A DNA stretch of 64,000 bases. It comes from Pachyseris speciosa. Lineage: Eukaryota > Cnidaria > Anthozoa > Scleractinia > Pachyseridae. Shown piece after piece: positions 63,972-64,000 of this stretch. A program made the translations under genes and the position numbers. The notes below the pieces were generated by a model. The model searched no databases. It saw only the letters and a program-made list of their open reading frames with translations, and was not told where the DNA came from. Position 1 is the stretch's first letter. Each line of letters begins with the position of its first letter. The stretch lies in the NCBI GenBank assembly GCA_016490735.1, contig JAEMWC010000138.1, positions 1,172,501-1,236,500 on the forward strand, given 5' to 3'.

Positions 63972-64000
63972 GTATGTCAAATCAGTAGGACGTGATCTCT

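Overview
This is a eukaryotic, intron-rich and repeat-dense window. It most likely comes from an anthozoan cnidarian, probably a stony coral. That assignment rests on divergent animal protein sequence, AT-rich introns full of short terminal-inverted-repeat (TIR) elements, and repeat families I recall from coral genomes (for example ends reading CCGTAAAAGCTCTATTAAG, or tRNA-derived SINEs). No database was searched, so the species is not claimed.

Region 1 (1-16.9 kb) is gene-poor. It is a patchwork of non-autonomous DNA transposons, foldback elements and microsatellites. The only credible gene is an orphan class A (rhodopsin-like) GPCR whose seven-helix exon lies at 7279-8159 (+). A truncated TM4-TM5 copy of the same family sits directly upstream at about 7035-7245.

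Region 2 (16.9-64.0 kb) is one very long + strand gene, the ortholog of VIRMA (virilizer, KIAA1429), the large scaffold of the METTL3/METTL14-WTAP m6A RNA methylation writer complex. I could follow 49 coding exons from the ATG at 16939 to 63971 with an unbroken reading frame. They give 4,970 coding bases, about 1,657 residues. The C-terminal part, Arg/Gly-rich in human VIRMA, lies beyond the window. Exons are short (29-531 nt), with several micro-exons around an acidic segment, one apparent GC-AG intron, and a large Arg/Glu/Pro/Ser-rich low-complexity insert encoded by exon 5.

The introns carry most of the other content: six tRNA-derived SINEs, all antisense to the gene; three non-LTR retrotransposon 3' fragments; TTAA-flanked piggyBac-like MITEs, including an inverted pair of about 1 kb each flanking exons 4-9; a 1.3-kb PIF/Harbinger-like element with remnants of a SAP-like protein; a TIR element containing a tRNA-like module; many foldback MITEs, several nested inside one another; and about nine ATT/AAT microsatellites. 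No rRNA gene, CRISPR array or intact tRNA gene was seen.
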